From: Nocardia neocaledoniensis
GTDB taxonomy: Bacteria > Actinomycetota > Actinomycetes > Mycobacteriales > Mycobacteriaceae
Assembly (NCBI RefSeq): GCF_003182135.1
Contig: NZ_QGTL01000020.1
Span: 1 to 58,605, forward strand
DNA length: 58,605 bases
Reading direction: 5' to 3'
Part shown: one piece after another, positions 33,440-40,833 of the stretch
Layout of the letters: every line of letters begins with the position of its first letter
Position numbering within the stretch: position 1 is the first letter of the stretch
The notes under the pieces: generated by a model
The model's input: the letters and a program-made list of their open reading frames with translations, nothing else
Databases searched by the model: none
Told to the model about the DNA's origin: nothing
Made by a program: the position numbers and the translations under genes

Positions 33440-34360
33440 TCAGTCGAGCAGCCCCGCCAGCGTACGGGCGCAGCCGGGCCTGCGGAGCTTGGTCATCGCC
33501 TTCGCCTCGATCTGGCGGGCCCGCTCCCGCGAGACGCCGAGTTCGGATCCCACCTCCTCCAGCGTGCGGCCCTCGCCGCGATCCAGGCCGTAGCGCAGCC
33601 GGATCACCGTGGACTCGCGCTCGGTGAGCCCGGCCAGCGCGGTGGCGAGATGGCCCGGGATCATCCGCCGCGCGACCACCTCGGCGGGCGCGGGCGCGGC
33701 ATCGGGAAGCAGCGCGCCCAGTTCGGTGTCCTCGCCGACGGGCGCGTGCAGCGACACCGGCTCGGCCTCGTACCGCAGCATCGCCTCGACCTGGGCGACG
33801 GTGAGCTCGGCGGCCGCGGCCAGCTCCTCGACGGTGACCGAGCGGCCCAGCTGATGGGTGAGCTCACGCCGGACGCGGATCACCCGGTGCAGCACGTCGG
33901 CGACGTTCGAGGGCAGCCGGATCGCGCGACCCTGATCGGTCAGCGCGCGGCCGATCGACTGGCGGATCCAGAAGGTGGCGTAGGTCGAGAGCTTGAGCCC
34001 GCGCCGGTGGTCGAACTTCTCCACCGCGCGCATCAACCCGAGCGTGCCCTCCTGGATCAGGTCCAGCAGCGACATCCCCGTGTTCGTGGGGAACCGGCGC
34101 GCGATCGACACGACCAGGCGCAGATTCGCGCGCACCATGTGGTCCTTGGCGCGCAGGCCGTCGATCTCGATGCGGCGCAACAGCTCTCGCCGCGCGGCGC
34201 TCGGTTCGACACCGGCCGCGGCGTTCTCGGCCAGTTCGGCGCGCGCCTCGATCCCCGCGGCGACGCGCACGGCGAGCGCGTGTTCCTCGGCGGGGGTGAG
34301 CAGGGGAGTGCGGGCGATGGCGGTCAGGTAGTCGCGGACGGGATCGGTGGTGACAGACAA
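33440..34360 (-). CDS. Group 2 sigma-70 RNA polymerase sigma factor
   Basis: 306 aa from a TTG at 34360. It starts MSVTTDPVRDYLTAIARTPLL (region 1.2). Regions 2.1-2.4 run about residues 70-150, with LLDLIQEGTLGLMRAVEKFD and STYATFWIRQSIGRAL for core and -10 binding. Regions 3 and 4 follow, closing with RTLEEVGSELGVSRERARQIEAKAMTKLRRP for -35 binding. There is no long acidic region 1.1, so it is SigB-like rather than the main factor. The TTG is chosen because GGGAG lies five bases upstream; a longer frame to 34423 would run through the GC hairpin. Confidence 0.9.
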   Translation of the reverse strand: MSVTTDPVRDYLTAIARTPLLTPAEEHALAVRVAAGIEARAELAENAAAGVEPSAARRELLRRIEIDGLRAKDHMVRANLRLVVSIARRFPTNTGMSLLDLIQEGTLGLMRAVEKFDHRRGLKLSTYATFWIRQSIGRALTDQGRAIRLPSNVADVLHRVIRVRRELTHQLGRSVTVEELAAAAELTVAQVEAMLRYEAEPVSLHAPVGEDTELGALLPDAAPAPAEVVARRMIPGHLATALAGLTERESTVIRLRYGLDRGEGRTLEEVGSELGVSRERARQIEAKAMTKLRRPGCARTLAGLLD

Positions 34361-34395
34361 GAGAACTCCCAGGCAGCGGCGGTATCGGGGGAGGT

Positions 34396-34427
34396 GGGGG
34401 TGGGGGCGACGGTGCGCCCCCACCCCC
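34396..34427 (-). other. Intercistronic GC hairpin between the 71-aa gene and sigma gene
   Basis: A perfect 13-bp, nearly all-GC stem (34396-34408 with 34415-34427) with a 6-base loop sits in the 75-base gap upstream of the sigma start. It could be a terminator without T tract, an mRNA-end stabiliser or an attenuator. Confidence 0.7.
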
Positions 34428-34435
34428 GGAGAAGA

Positions 34436-34651
34436 TCAGCGGCCGGGGATCCGCAGCGGCTTGCGCACGGTCGTCGACCTGGTCTGCGCGCCGCGGATGG
34501 CCGAGCCGGTGCCGCGGCGCCGGGCCGCCGGGTAGGTCGCGGCGGCACCGGGCGTGCCGGCGCGGCGTGGGCTCGGCGGAGTCGCGGACGCGGTCAGGAT
34601 CTCGCGGACCGCGTCGTCGAGGGTGGGTCGCATCGTCGTGTATCGGGCCAT
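34436..34651 (-). CDS. Small basic protein of unknown function
   Basis: 71 aa from the ATG at 34651, which has GGAG eight bases upstream. It opens MARYTTMRPTLDDAVREILTAS and continues as an Arg/Ala/Thr-rich, strongly basic tail (about 14 Arg, no Cys, no membrane segment). It is the first gene of the transcript that leads to the sigma factor. No family recognised. It could be a nucleic-acid binder or a regulator of the sigma factor; neither is shown. Confidence 0.6.
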   Translation of the reverse strand: MARYTTMRPTLDDAVREILTASATPPSPRRAGTPGAAATYPAARRRGTGSAIRGAQTRSTTVRKPLRIPGR

Positions 34652-34763
34652 ATCGGCTGCTCCTTCGTCGGTGGTGCGGATGAGTCGGGGTCGGGCGGCG
34701 ATATCGGGTCCGTGCGGCACGCGCTGTCTCCTTCGATCGGTGTCGCGCTCGGCGACGAACACA

Positions 34764-34792
34764 AACTTAGATCCGACCTAAAAATATGTCAA
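34764..34792 (-). promoter_or_regulatory. Promoter of the small-protein/sigma unit with operator in spacer
   Basis: On the - strand TTGACA (34792-34787) and TAAGTT (34769-34764) are 17 bases apart. The near-palindrome TTAGATCCGACCTAA (34767-34781, 6 of 7 pairs) lies in the spacer and touches the -10, a classical repressor position. The adjacent divergent TetR gene is the natural candidate regulator. Confidence 0.65.
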
Positions 34793-34793
34793 G

Positions 34794-34805
34794 CATAAAT
34801 TTATG
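34794..34805. promoter_or_regulatory. AT-rich perfect palindrome in the TetR promoter
   Basis: CATAAATTTATG is a perfect 12-bp palindrome in an otherwise GC-rich genome. It sits two bases from the - strand -35 and in the -35 zone of a possible leaderless TetR promoter (-10 TATGGT at 34817-34822, six bases before the ATG). Confidence 0.5.
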
Positions 34806-34828
34806 ACGACTTCAGCTATGGTGATGTC

Positions 34829-35461
34829 ATGACCACGCAGCAGGGGCTCCGCGCCAGGAAGAAACAGCAGACCAGGGAGCAGATCTCGCACCGGGCGACC
34901 GAGCTGTTCCTGGCCCGCGGATTCGACCGGGTGACCATCGCCGACGTCGCCGCGGCCGCCGAGGTGGCCAAGATGACCGTCACCAACTACTTCCCGCGCA
35001 AGGAGGATCTCGCCCTCGACCTGGGCGAGGTCTACGCCGAGCAGCTCGCCGCCATCGTGCGCGATCGCGCGCCGGGGGAGTCGGCGCTGGCCGCCCTGCG
35101 CCGCGCCTATCTCGCGGCGGTGGCGGCCCAGGACCCGGTGATCGGCTTCAGCGGCCTGCCGTTCGCGAAGATGATCACCGACAGTCCGGCGCTGGTGGCG
35201 CGGCTGCGCGAGTTCAACGAGGACCGCGAGGCCGCGCTGGCCCGCGCGCTGGCCGAGGACACCGGCGCCGCGCCCGACGACATCACCCCGCGGGTGGCCG
35301 CGGCCCAGCTCGCCGGCGTGCACCGGGTGTTGTTCGAGGAGATCCTGCGCCGCACCCTCGCCGGTGAGCCCAACGACGAGATCGCCACGGCCATGGTCGA
35401 TTACGCGCGCGTCGCCTTCGCCGCGCTCGAACCGGGGCTCGGCGGGTACGCCGTGCGCTGA
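34829..35461 (+). CDS. TetR-family transcriptional regulator
   Basis: 210 aa. The N-terminal helix-turn-helix is clear: QTREQISHRATELFLARGFDRVTIADVAAAAEVAKMTVTNYFPRKEDL-like, about residues 14-60. The C-terminal ligand domain is variable. It is divergent from the sigma-factor unit and 68 bases upstream of the MFS exporter, so it may control either or both. Palindromes in the shared promoter are candidate operators. Confidence 0.92.
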   Translation: MTTQQGLRARKKQQTREQISHRATELFLARGFDRVTIADVAAAAEVAKMTVTNYFPRKEDLALDLGEVYAEQLAAIVRDRAPGESALAALRRAYLAAVAAQDPVIGFSGLPFAKMITDSPALVARLREFNEDREAALARALAEDTGAAPDDITPRVAAAQLAGVHRVLFEEILRRTLAGEPNDEIATAMVDYARVAFAALEPGLGGYAVR

Positions 35462-35529
35462 GGATCGTTGACGATTTGCTGCCGTGTCACTGAAGTCCGG
35501 GGCGCGGTGGAAAAGCCCATACTGGGGCC

Positions 35530-37557
35530 ATGCCGGATGGTGTCGCTGTAGACGAGCCCGTCGCGCCGATGAGCAAGGCCAAGATCAACATCATCTTCGC
35601 GACGATCGTGCTCGGCATGCTCATGGCAGCCCTGGATCAGACCATCGTCTCCGCCGCGCTGCCCTCGATCGTGGCCGACCTCGGCAGCGCGGGCCACATG
35701 GCCTGGGTGGTGACCGCCTACCTGCTCGCCGAGGCCGTCGCGACCGTGCTCGCGGGCAAGCTCGGTGACCTGTTCGGCCGCAAACTGCTCTTCCAGGTGA
35801 GCGGCCTGATCTTCATCGCGGGCTCGGCGCTGGCCGGGCTCGCGCCGGGCATGGGCGTGCTGATCGTGGCCAGGGGCATCCAGGGCGTCGGCGCGGGCGG
35901 ACTGATGGTCACCTCGATGGCGCTGATCGCCGACACCATTCCGCTGCGCGAGCGCGGCAAATACCAGGGCGCGCTCGGCGCGGTCTTCGGCATCACCACC
36001 GTCGTCGGGCCGACCCTGGGTGGGCTGTTCACCGACCACGCGAGCTGGCGCTGGTGCTTCTATGTCAACGTGCCGCTGGCGATCCTGATGATCGCGATGG
36101 CCGCGCGCACCCTGCCCCGGCTGCGCTCGGTCGCGCGGCCGGTGATCGACTACCTGGGCATCGGCCTCGTCGCGCTCGGCGTCTCCGCGCTGATCCTCGG
36201 GCTGGAGTTCGGCGGCAACGAGTATCCGTGGGGGTCCTGGCAGATCATCGGGTTGTTCGTGCTGGCCGCAGCGTTGCTGATCGGGTTCGTGCTGGTGGAG
36301 AACCGGGCGGTGGCGCCGATGCTGCCGATGCGGTTGTTCCGCAGCCGGGTGTTCACGGTGTCGTCGGTGCTCAGCTTCATCGTCGGCTTCGCGATGCTCG
36401 GCTCGATGACCTATCTGCCCGCGTACCTGCAGTACGTCGACGGCGCGACGGCCACGGTGTCCGGAGTGCGCACCCTGCCGCTGGTCGTCGGCCTGTTCAT
36501 CACCTCGATCTTCTCCGGGCAGGTGGTCGGGCGCACCGGTCGCTACCGCTACTTCCCGATCGTCGGCATGGCGGTGATGGCGCTCGGCCTGGCCCTGATG
36601 TCGACGATGGGCCGCGCGACGAGCGTATGGCTGGAATCGCTGTACATGCTGATCCTGGGCGCGGGGCTGGGCCTGTCGATGCAGGTGCTCACCATCGTCG
36701 TGCAGAACACGGTGCCCTACGCCGACCTGGGTACGGCCACCTCGGGCGTGACCTTCTTCCGCACGCTCGGCAGCGCTTTCGGCACCGCGGTGTTCGGCAC
36801 CCTCTACAACAACCAGAGCGGGCCCGCGCTCGCCGAGGCGTTGCGGGCCTCGCCTGGTGTCCCGCCGGAGGCGGCGGCGAATCCGCAGGTCCTGCGCGAA
36901 CTACCGATCGAGCGGGCCGCGCCGATCATCGACGCCTACGCGAACTCGATCGACTACGTCTTCCGCTGGGTGATCCCGGTGGCGCTGCTCGGGTTCGTGG
37001 TCGCCTGGTTCCTGCCGCAGGTGCGCCTGCGCGACAGCGCCAGGCACGGCGCGGGCGACATCGGCGAGGGCTTCTCGATGCCCGACTCCGACGACCGGGT
37101 GGTGCAGCTGGAGCGGGCGGTCGCGGCGACCGTGCGCAAGGCGCGCGCCCAGAAACCGATCATCCCGGAACTGATCTCGGCGGCGGGCAGCAGGCTCGGC
37201 CCCGACACCGCGTGGGCGCTGGCCCAGGTCTACCTCTACGGCAAGCAGGGGCAGCCCGCCACGGTGTACGCCATCGCGTTCCGGCACCGGCTGCCGGTGG
37301 AGGTGCTCTCGCCGGTCTTCCGGCGCGCGGTCGACGACGGTCTGCTGCGCGACGACACGGGCACCCTGACGCTGACCGAGCGCGGTGACACCGAGGTCGA
37401 ACTGTTGCGCACCGGCTGGCGCCGCTGGCTCGGCGACCGCCTCGACGACTGGAACTACCAGGACCCCGCCGACCGCGCGCTGCTCGACGAGGCCCTGTCG
37501 AACATCGCGGGCAAGCTGCTCGAACAGGGCGCCGACGCCGAGCCGGTGAAGGTCTGA
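35530..37557 (+). CDS. EmrB/QacA-type (DHA2, 14-helix) multidrug exporter with long C-terminal domain
   Basis: 675 aa; an ATG at 35569 is an alternative start. About 14 membrane helices cover residues 18-500. Motif A GKLGDLFGRKLLF, motif B-like RGIQGVGAGGLMV, motif C GAVFGITTVVGPTLGGLFTD and the helix-1 LDQTIVSAALPSI are typical of proton-driven drug exporters. Residues about 505-675 are cytoplasmic; within them a segment near GLLRDDTGTLTLTERGDTEVELL resembles a winged-helix wing and recognition region. CATACT six bases before the ATG suggests a leaderless start. Confidence 0.9.
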   Translation: MPDGVAVDEPVAPMSKAKINIIFATIVLGMLMAALDQTIVSAALPSIVADLGSAGHMAWVVTAYLLAEAVATVLAGKLGDLFGRKLLFQVSGLIFIAGSALAGLAPGMGVLIVARGIQGVGAGGLMVTSMALIADTIPLRERGKYQGALGAVFGITTVVGPTLGGLFTDHASWRWCFYVNVPLAILMIAMAARTLPRLRSVARPVIDYLGIGLVALGVSALILGLEFGGNEYPWGSWQIIGLFVLAAALLIGFVLVENRAVAPMLPMRLFRSRVFTVSSVLSFIVGFAMLGSMTYLPAYLQYVDGATATVSGVRTLPLVVGLFITSIFSGQVVGRTGRYRYFPIVGMAVMALGLALMSTMGRATSVWLESLYMLILGAGLGLSMQVLTIVVQNTVPYADLGTATSGVTFFRTLGSAFGTAVFGTLYNNQSGPALAEALRASPGVPPEAAANPQVLRELPIERAAPIIDAYANSIDYVFRWVIPVALLGFVVAWFLPQVRLRDSARHGAGDIGEGFSMPDSDDRVVQLERAVAATVRKARAQKPIIPELISAAGSRLGPDTAWALAQVYLYGKQGQPATVYAIAFRHRLPVEVLSPVFRRAVDDGLLRDDTGTLTLTERGDTEVELLRTGWRRWLGDRLDDWNYQDPADRALLDEALSNIAGKLLEQGADAEPVKV

Positions 37558-37571
37558 CCTTGTCAGCCGAA

Positions 37572-37600
37572 TACTCGTAGACGTATATTCGTAGACGAGT
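37572..37600 (+). promoter_or_regulatory. Repeat-rich operator/promoter of the PadR gene
   Basis: TCGTAGACG occurs twice (37574-37582 and 37589-37597), 15 bases apart. The outer ACTCGT and ACGAGT (37572-37577, 37595-37600) form an inverted repeat. Between them lies TATATT (37584-37589), a likely -10. AAGGAGG follows before the GTG at 37613. This suggests autoregulation by the PadR protein. Confidence 0.6.
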
Positions 37601-37612
37601 AAGGAGGCAGCC

Positions 37613-38254
37613 GTGGCCACGAAGCGCAAAGTCAACAATCTGCTGGCGCTCGCGGTGCTGTCGGTGATCGTGCAGCGGCCGATGCACCGATACGAGATCG
37701 CCGCCACCCTGCGCGCCCACGGCAAAGACAAGGACATGGACATCAAGTGGGGTTCGCTCTACACGGTGGTCCAGAACATGGCGAAGGCCGGATTCCTCGA
37801 GGTCGTCGGCAGTGAGCGCGACGGCGCCCGGCCCGAACGGGTGATCTACCGGATCACCGACGCGGGCCGCGCCGAGATGGCCGACTGGACCAGGGAACTG
37901 ATCGCCGCGCCCGAACCCGAGGCCCGCCGCTTCACCGCGGGCCTTTCCGTGCTGGCCGTCCTGCCGCCCGACGAGGTGATCGAGCTGCTCGGCGACCGGA
38001 TCGCCGCGCTCGACCAGATCATCGAGCGCACCCGGACCGACCTCGCCGCGCTCACCGGCACCCTGCCCAGGCTGTTCGTCATCGAATCCGAATACGGGCT
38101 GGCGATGCTGGAGGCCGAAGCGGCGTGGACGCGCGCGCTGCGCGAGCAACTGCGCGACGGCACGTTCGACGGACTCGACCGCTGGCAGCAGTGGCACGCC
38201 GAGGGCATGCCGGCCGCGCGGATCGCCGAGCTCGGCGAAAGGGGGAACGACTAG
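37613..38254 (+). CDS. PadR-family transcriptional regulator
   Basis: 213 aa. The N-terminal winged helix is PadR-type: LLALAVLSVIVQRPMHRYEIAATLR, then IKWGSLYTVVQNMAKAGFLEVVGSERDGARPERVIYRITDAG. The C-terminal helical domain (about 95-205) is of the longer Vir-like/PadR type for dimerisation and ligand binding. It lies between the MFS exporter, 55 bases upstream, and the FAD monooxygenase downstream; either is a plausible target. Confidence 0.92.
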   Translation: MATKRKVNNLLALAVLSVIVQRPMHRYEIAATLRAHGKDKDMDIKWGSLYTVVQNMAKAGFLEVVGSERDGARPERVIYRITDAGRAEMADWTRELIAAPEPEARRFTAGLSVLAVLPPDEVIELLGDRIAALDQIIERTRTDLAALTGTLPRLFVIESEYGLAMLEAEAAWTRALREQLRDGTFDGLDRWQQWHAEGMPAARIAELGERGND

Positions 38255-38411
38255 CTCCCGCGAACAGAAAACCCGGACCCGGTGGTGTGCGGCAACACCC
38301 CACCGAGCCCGGGAACCGTCCCGACACCTGAAGTACGCACGCGCACCCGGCTACGAGGCTGGCAACCACAGGATAGCTGGGTGACGCGCAGAACAGATCT
38401 GGAGATCACCC

Positions 38412-39623
38412 ATGTCCACCACTCGTTCCGCACTCGTCATCGGCGGCGGCATCGCCGGTCCCGTCGTCGCCACCGCCCTGCGCAAAGCCGGCATCGATGC
38501 CCAGGTGTACGAGGCCTATTCGGGCCCGTCCGAGGGCATCGGCTCCGGGCTCGCGCTCGCCCCCAACGGCGTCGCCGCGCTCGATCTGCTCGGCGCCGGT
38601 GACGCGGTGCGCGCCATCGCGCTCCCCGTCGCCGGGTCGCGCCTGTCGGTCGGCGGCCGCGAGCACATCCTGCCGGTCCTGGCCGATCAACCGCCGCTGC
38701 AGGTCGTCGATCGCGGCGAACTGCACCGCGTGCTGCACGATCACGCGGTCGCGGCCGGCGTGCCGTTCACCTACGACAAGCGACTGGTCCGCGTGGACGA
38801 ACACACCGACGGCGTCACCGCGCATTTCACCGACGGCACCACCGCCACGGCCGACCTCCTGATCGGCGCCGACGGCATCCGGTCCACCGTGCGCGGACTC
38901 ATCGACCCGGCCGCGCCAGGCCCCGGCTACACCGGCATGCTCGGCTTCGGCGCGCGCGTCGAGTACGACCTCGACCTGCCGGACGACACCATGGTGTTCG
39001 CGTTCGGCGCCAAGGCCTACTACCTGTACTGGAAGGAGGCCGACGGGCACGTCACCTGGGGCGCGAATCTGCCGAGCAAGCAGTATCTCTCGCTGACCGA
39101 AGCCCGCGCGGTCCCGGCCGAGCAGTGGCTGCGGATCCTGCGTGAGACCTACGCGCCCGACACCCCCGGCGGCGAATTCGCGCGCCGCACCACGGCCGAG
39201 AACCTGGAGGTCACCGGGGCGCTGCACATCATGCCGCCGGTACCGCACTGGTACCGCGGCCGGATGGTCCTGGTCGGCGACGCGGTGCACGCGCCGTCCA
39301 ACAGCTCGGGTCAAGGTGCCTCGCTGGCGATCGAGAGCGCCGTGCAGCTGGCCCGGTGCCTGCGCGACATCGACTCGCCCACCGAGGCTTTCGCGGCCTA
39401 CGAGCGGTTGCGGCGGTCCCGCGTCGAGGGCATCACCGCCCGTGCCGCGAAGATCAACCACAGCAAGACGCCAGGCCCGTTCGCCCGCAAGGTGATGAAC
39501 GCCCTGATGCCGCTGATGGTGCGGACGGTGATGAACCCGGAGAAGACGATGGGCGCCGAACGCCGCTACCGCATCGACTGGGACGCGCCGGTGCAGCGCG
39601 AGCTGGTGACCGCCGACCGCTGA
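38412..39623 (+). CDS. FAD-dependent aromatic-type monooxygenase
   Basis: 403 aa, p-hydroxybenzoate-hydroxylase-like fold. FAD loop IGGGIAGPVVATALRKAG (about residues 10-27), the LLIGADGIRSTVR DG motif and the GDAVHAPSNSSGQGASLAIE FAD motif are all present. Such enzymes hydroxylate aromatic compounds or drugs such as rifampicin and tetracycline; substrate unknown. Its closeness to PadR and a multidrug exporter suggests detoxification. A GGAGAT site precedes the ATG. Confidence 0.88.
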   Translation: MSTTRSALVIGGGIAGPVVATALRKAGIDAQVYEAYSGPSEGIGSGLALAPNGVAALDLLGAGDAVRAIALPVAGSRLSVGGREHILPVLADQPPLQVVDRGELHRVLHDHAVAAGVPFTYDKRLVRVDEHTDGVTAHFTDGTTATADLLIGADGIRSTVRGLIDPAAPGPGYTGMLGFGARVEYDLDLPDDTMVFAFGAKAYYLYWKEADGHVTWGANLPSKQYLSLTEARAVPAEQWLRILRETYAPDTPGGEFARRTTAENLEVTGALHIMPPVPHWYRGRMVLVGDAVHAPSNSSGQGASLAIESAVQLARCLRDIDSPTEAFAAYERLRRSRVEGITARAAKINHSKTPGPFARKVMNALMPLMVRTVMNPEKTMGAERRYRIDWDAPVQRELVTADR

Positions 39624-39630
39624 TCGCATG

Positions 39631-39664
39631 GTCCTCGCCCCCGAGGTTGTCGAGGGGCGAGGAC
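39631..39664. terminator. Hairpin between convergent monooxygenase and PAP2 genes
   Basis: An 11-bp perfect stem (39631-39641 with 39654-39664) and a 12-base loop starts seven bases after the monooxygenase stop. No T tract. The rest of the gap to 39813 shows no gene or tRNA that I can see. Confidence 0.65.
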
Positions 39665-39813
39665 TTCGGGGCCGACCGGAGGTATCGATAGCGACTCCCT
39701 ATGGATCGCCGCGGCCGGCCTGCTGTCGGGGTTCAGCGACGCTCGGCCCGCAGACGCGGGATGCGTTCACCGACCACCAGTTCATCGGAGGGTCGCGCTG
39801 ACAGCGCGCCGCG

Positions 39814-40548
39814 CTATTTCCGTCCGGACACCGCCACCGGGACCTCGGCCGGGGCAGCCGAGGCGAAGTGTTCGCGATACACCCAGGCGAAGACGGTGAC
39901 GCACAGGGTCAGCCAGGCCAGGCCGAAGATCCAGCCCGCCAGCACGTCGGTGGACCAGTGCACGCCCAGGTAGATCCGGGACAGGCCCACCGCGATCGGG
40001 AACAGCACCGCGAACACGGTGGCGGCCACGCGCAGCCATCGGCGGCGCAGGCCGGGGATGACGGTCAGCGCGACGATGCCGACCACCACCGTGGTGCCGA
40101 GCGTGTGACCGGAGGGGTACGACAGGCTCGGCTCGGCGACCAGCCGCGACACCTCCGGCGGCCGATGCCTGCCGACGAGCCGTTTGATCACCACTACGAG
40201 CACGCCGGCGCCCGCCGAGGTGAGCGCGACGAGCGCCACCGTCGCCCAGTCCCGGCGCGCGGCGAACCACGCGACGGTGAGGGTGGCGAGGATCGTCATC
40301 GACAGCGTGTCGCCCAGGTCGGTGACGAACCGGGCGATCGAGGTGAGCGGTTCGCCGCGGTGGGCGATCATCCAGTCGAGCACCCGCGGATCGATCCGGA
40401 TGATCCCGGCGTCGTTGTTGACCTGCCAGGTGAGCACGCCGACGAGGGTCAGGGCGACGGCCAGCAGTGTCGCGGCCAGCGGCAGCCTGCGGCCCAGGGT
40501 CGACCACGCGAGCTCACAGGTAGGGGGTCGGAAAGAGGCAATCGGCAT
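39814..40548 (-). CDS. PAP2-type membrane phosphatase
   Basis: 244 aa from the ATG at 40548, about six membrane segments. The three phosphatase motifs are present: KRLVGRHRPP (K-x6-RP), YPSGH and SRIYLGVHWSTDV (SR-x5-H). It removes phosphate from lipid phosphates such as undecaprenyl diphosphate or phosphatidic acid outside the membrane; which one is unknown. It follows the 74-aa gene by 25 bases on the same strand. Confidence 0.9.
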   Translation of the reverse strand: MPIASFRPPTCELAWSTLGRRLPLAATLLAVALTLVGVLTWQVNNDAGIIRIDPRVLDWMIAHRGEPLTSIARFVTDLGDTLSMTILATLTVAWFAARRDWATVALVALTSAGAGVLVVVIKRLVGRHRPPEVSRLVAEPSLSYPSGHTLGTTVVVGIVALTVIPGLRRRWLRVAATVFAVLFPIAVGLSRIYLGVHWSTDVLAGWIFGLAWLTLCVTVFAWVYREHFASAAPAEVPVAVSGRK

Positions 40549-40573
40549 AGCTACCAGATTGCCAGGCGCGGCG

Positions 40574-40798
40574 TCAGGCCTCGAAGACCACGGTGTTCCC
40601 GGCCACATCGCGGGTGCCCGCGATCTTCTTGATGGCCTTCACCAGGTCGGCGACGCAGTCCCACACCCGCGGTGGCTCACCCTCGATGTTGCCGATGGTG
40701 TACCAGGTGTCCGTGCCGCGATAGCGGACGAGACCGTGGCCCGCGTCGTCGAGCATGACGTCGAGCTCGCCGGACACCGTCCCTTCCTCTTCGGTCAT
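40574..40798 (-). CDS. Small acidic hypothetical protein
   Basis: 74 aa from ATG; no other start codon exists in frame between here and the HNH stop region. It is acidic, with WYTIGNIEGEPPRVWDCVADLVKAIKKIAG in the middle. It lies 35 bases after the secreted HNH nuclease on the same strand. No family recognised. An immunity role is imaginable from position only. Confidence 0.65.
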   Translation of the reverse strand: MTEEEGTVSGELDVMLDDAGHGLVRYRGTDTWYTIGNIEGEPPRVWDCVADLVKAIKKIAGTRDVAGNTVVFEA

Positions 40799-40833
40799 GA
40801 CGGCGCTCTCGGCGGTGATCTCGATCGTCTCGC

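Noticed and set aside
38270..38325. Possible hairpin between padR and the monooxygenase
   Set aside because: The arms (CCCGGACCCGGTGG against CCACCGAGCCCGGG) pair only with mismatches and bulges and have no T tract; too weak to list as a terminator.
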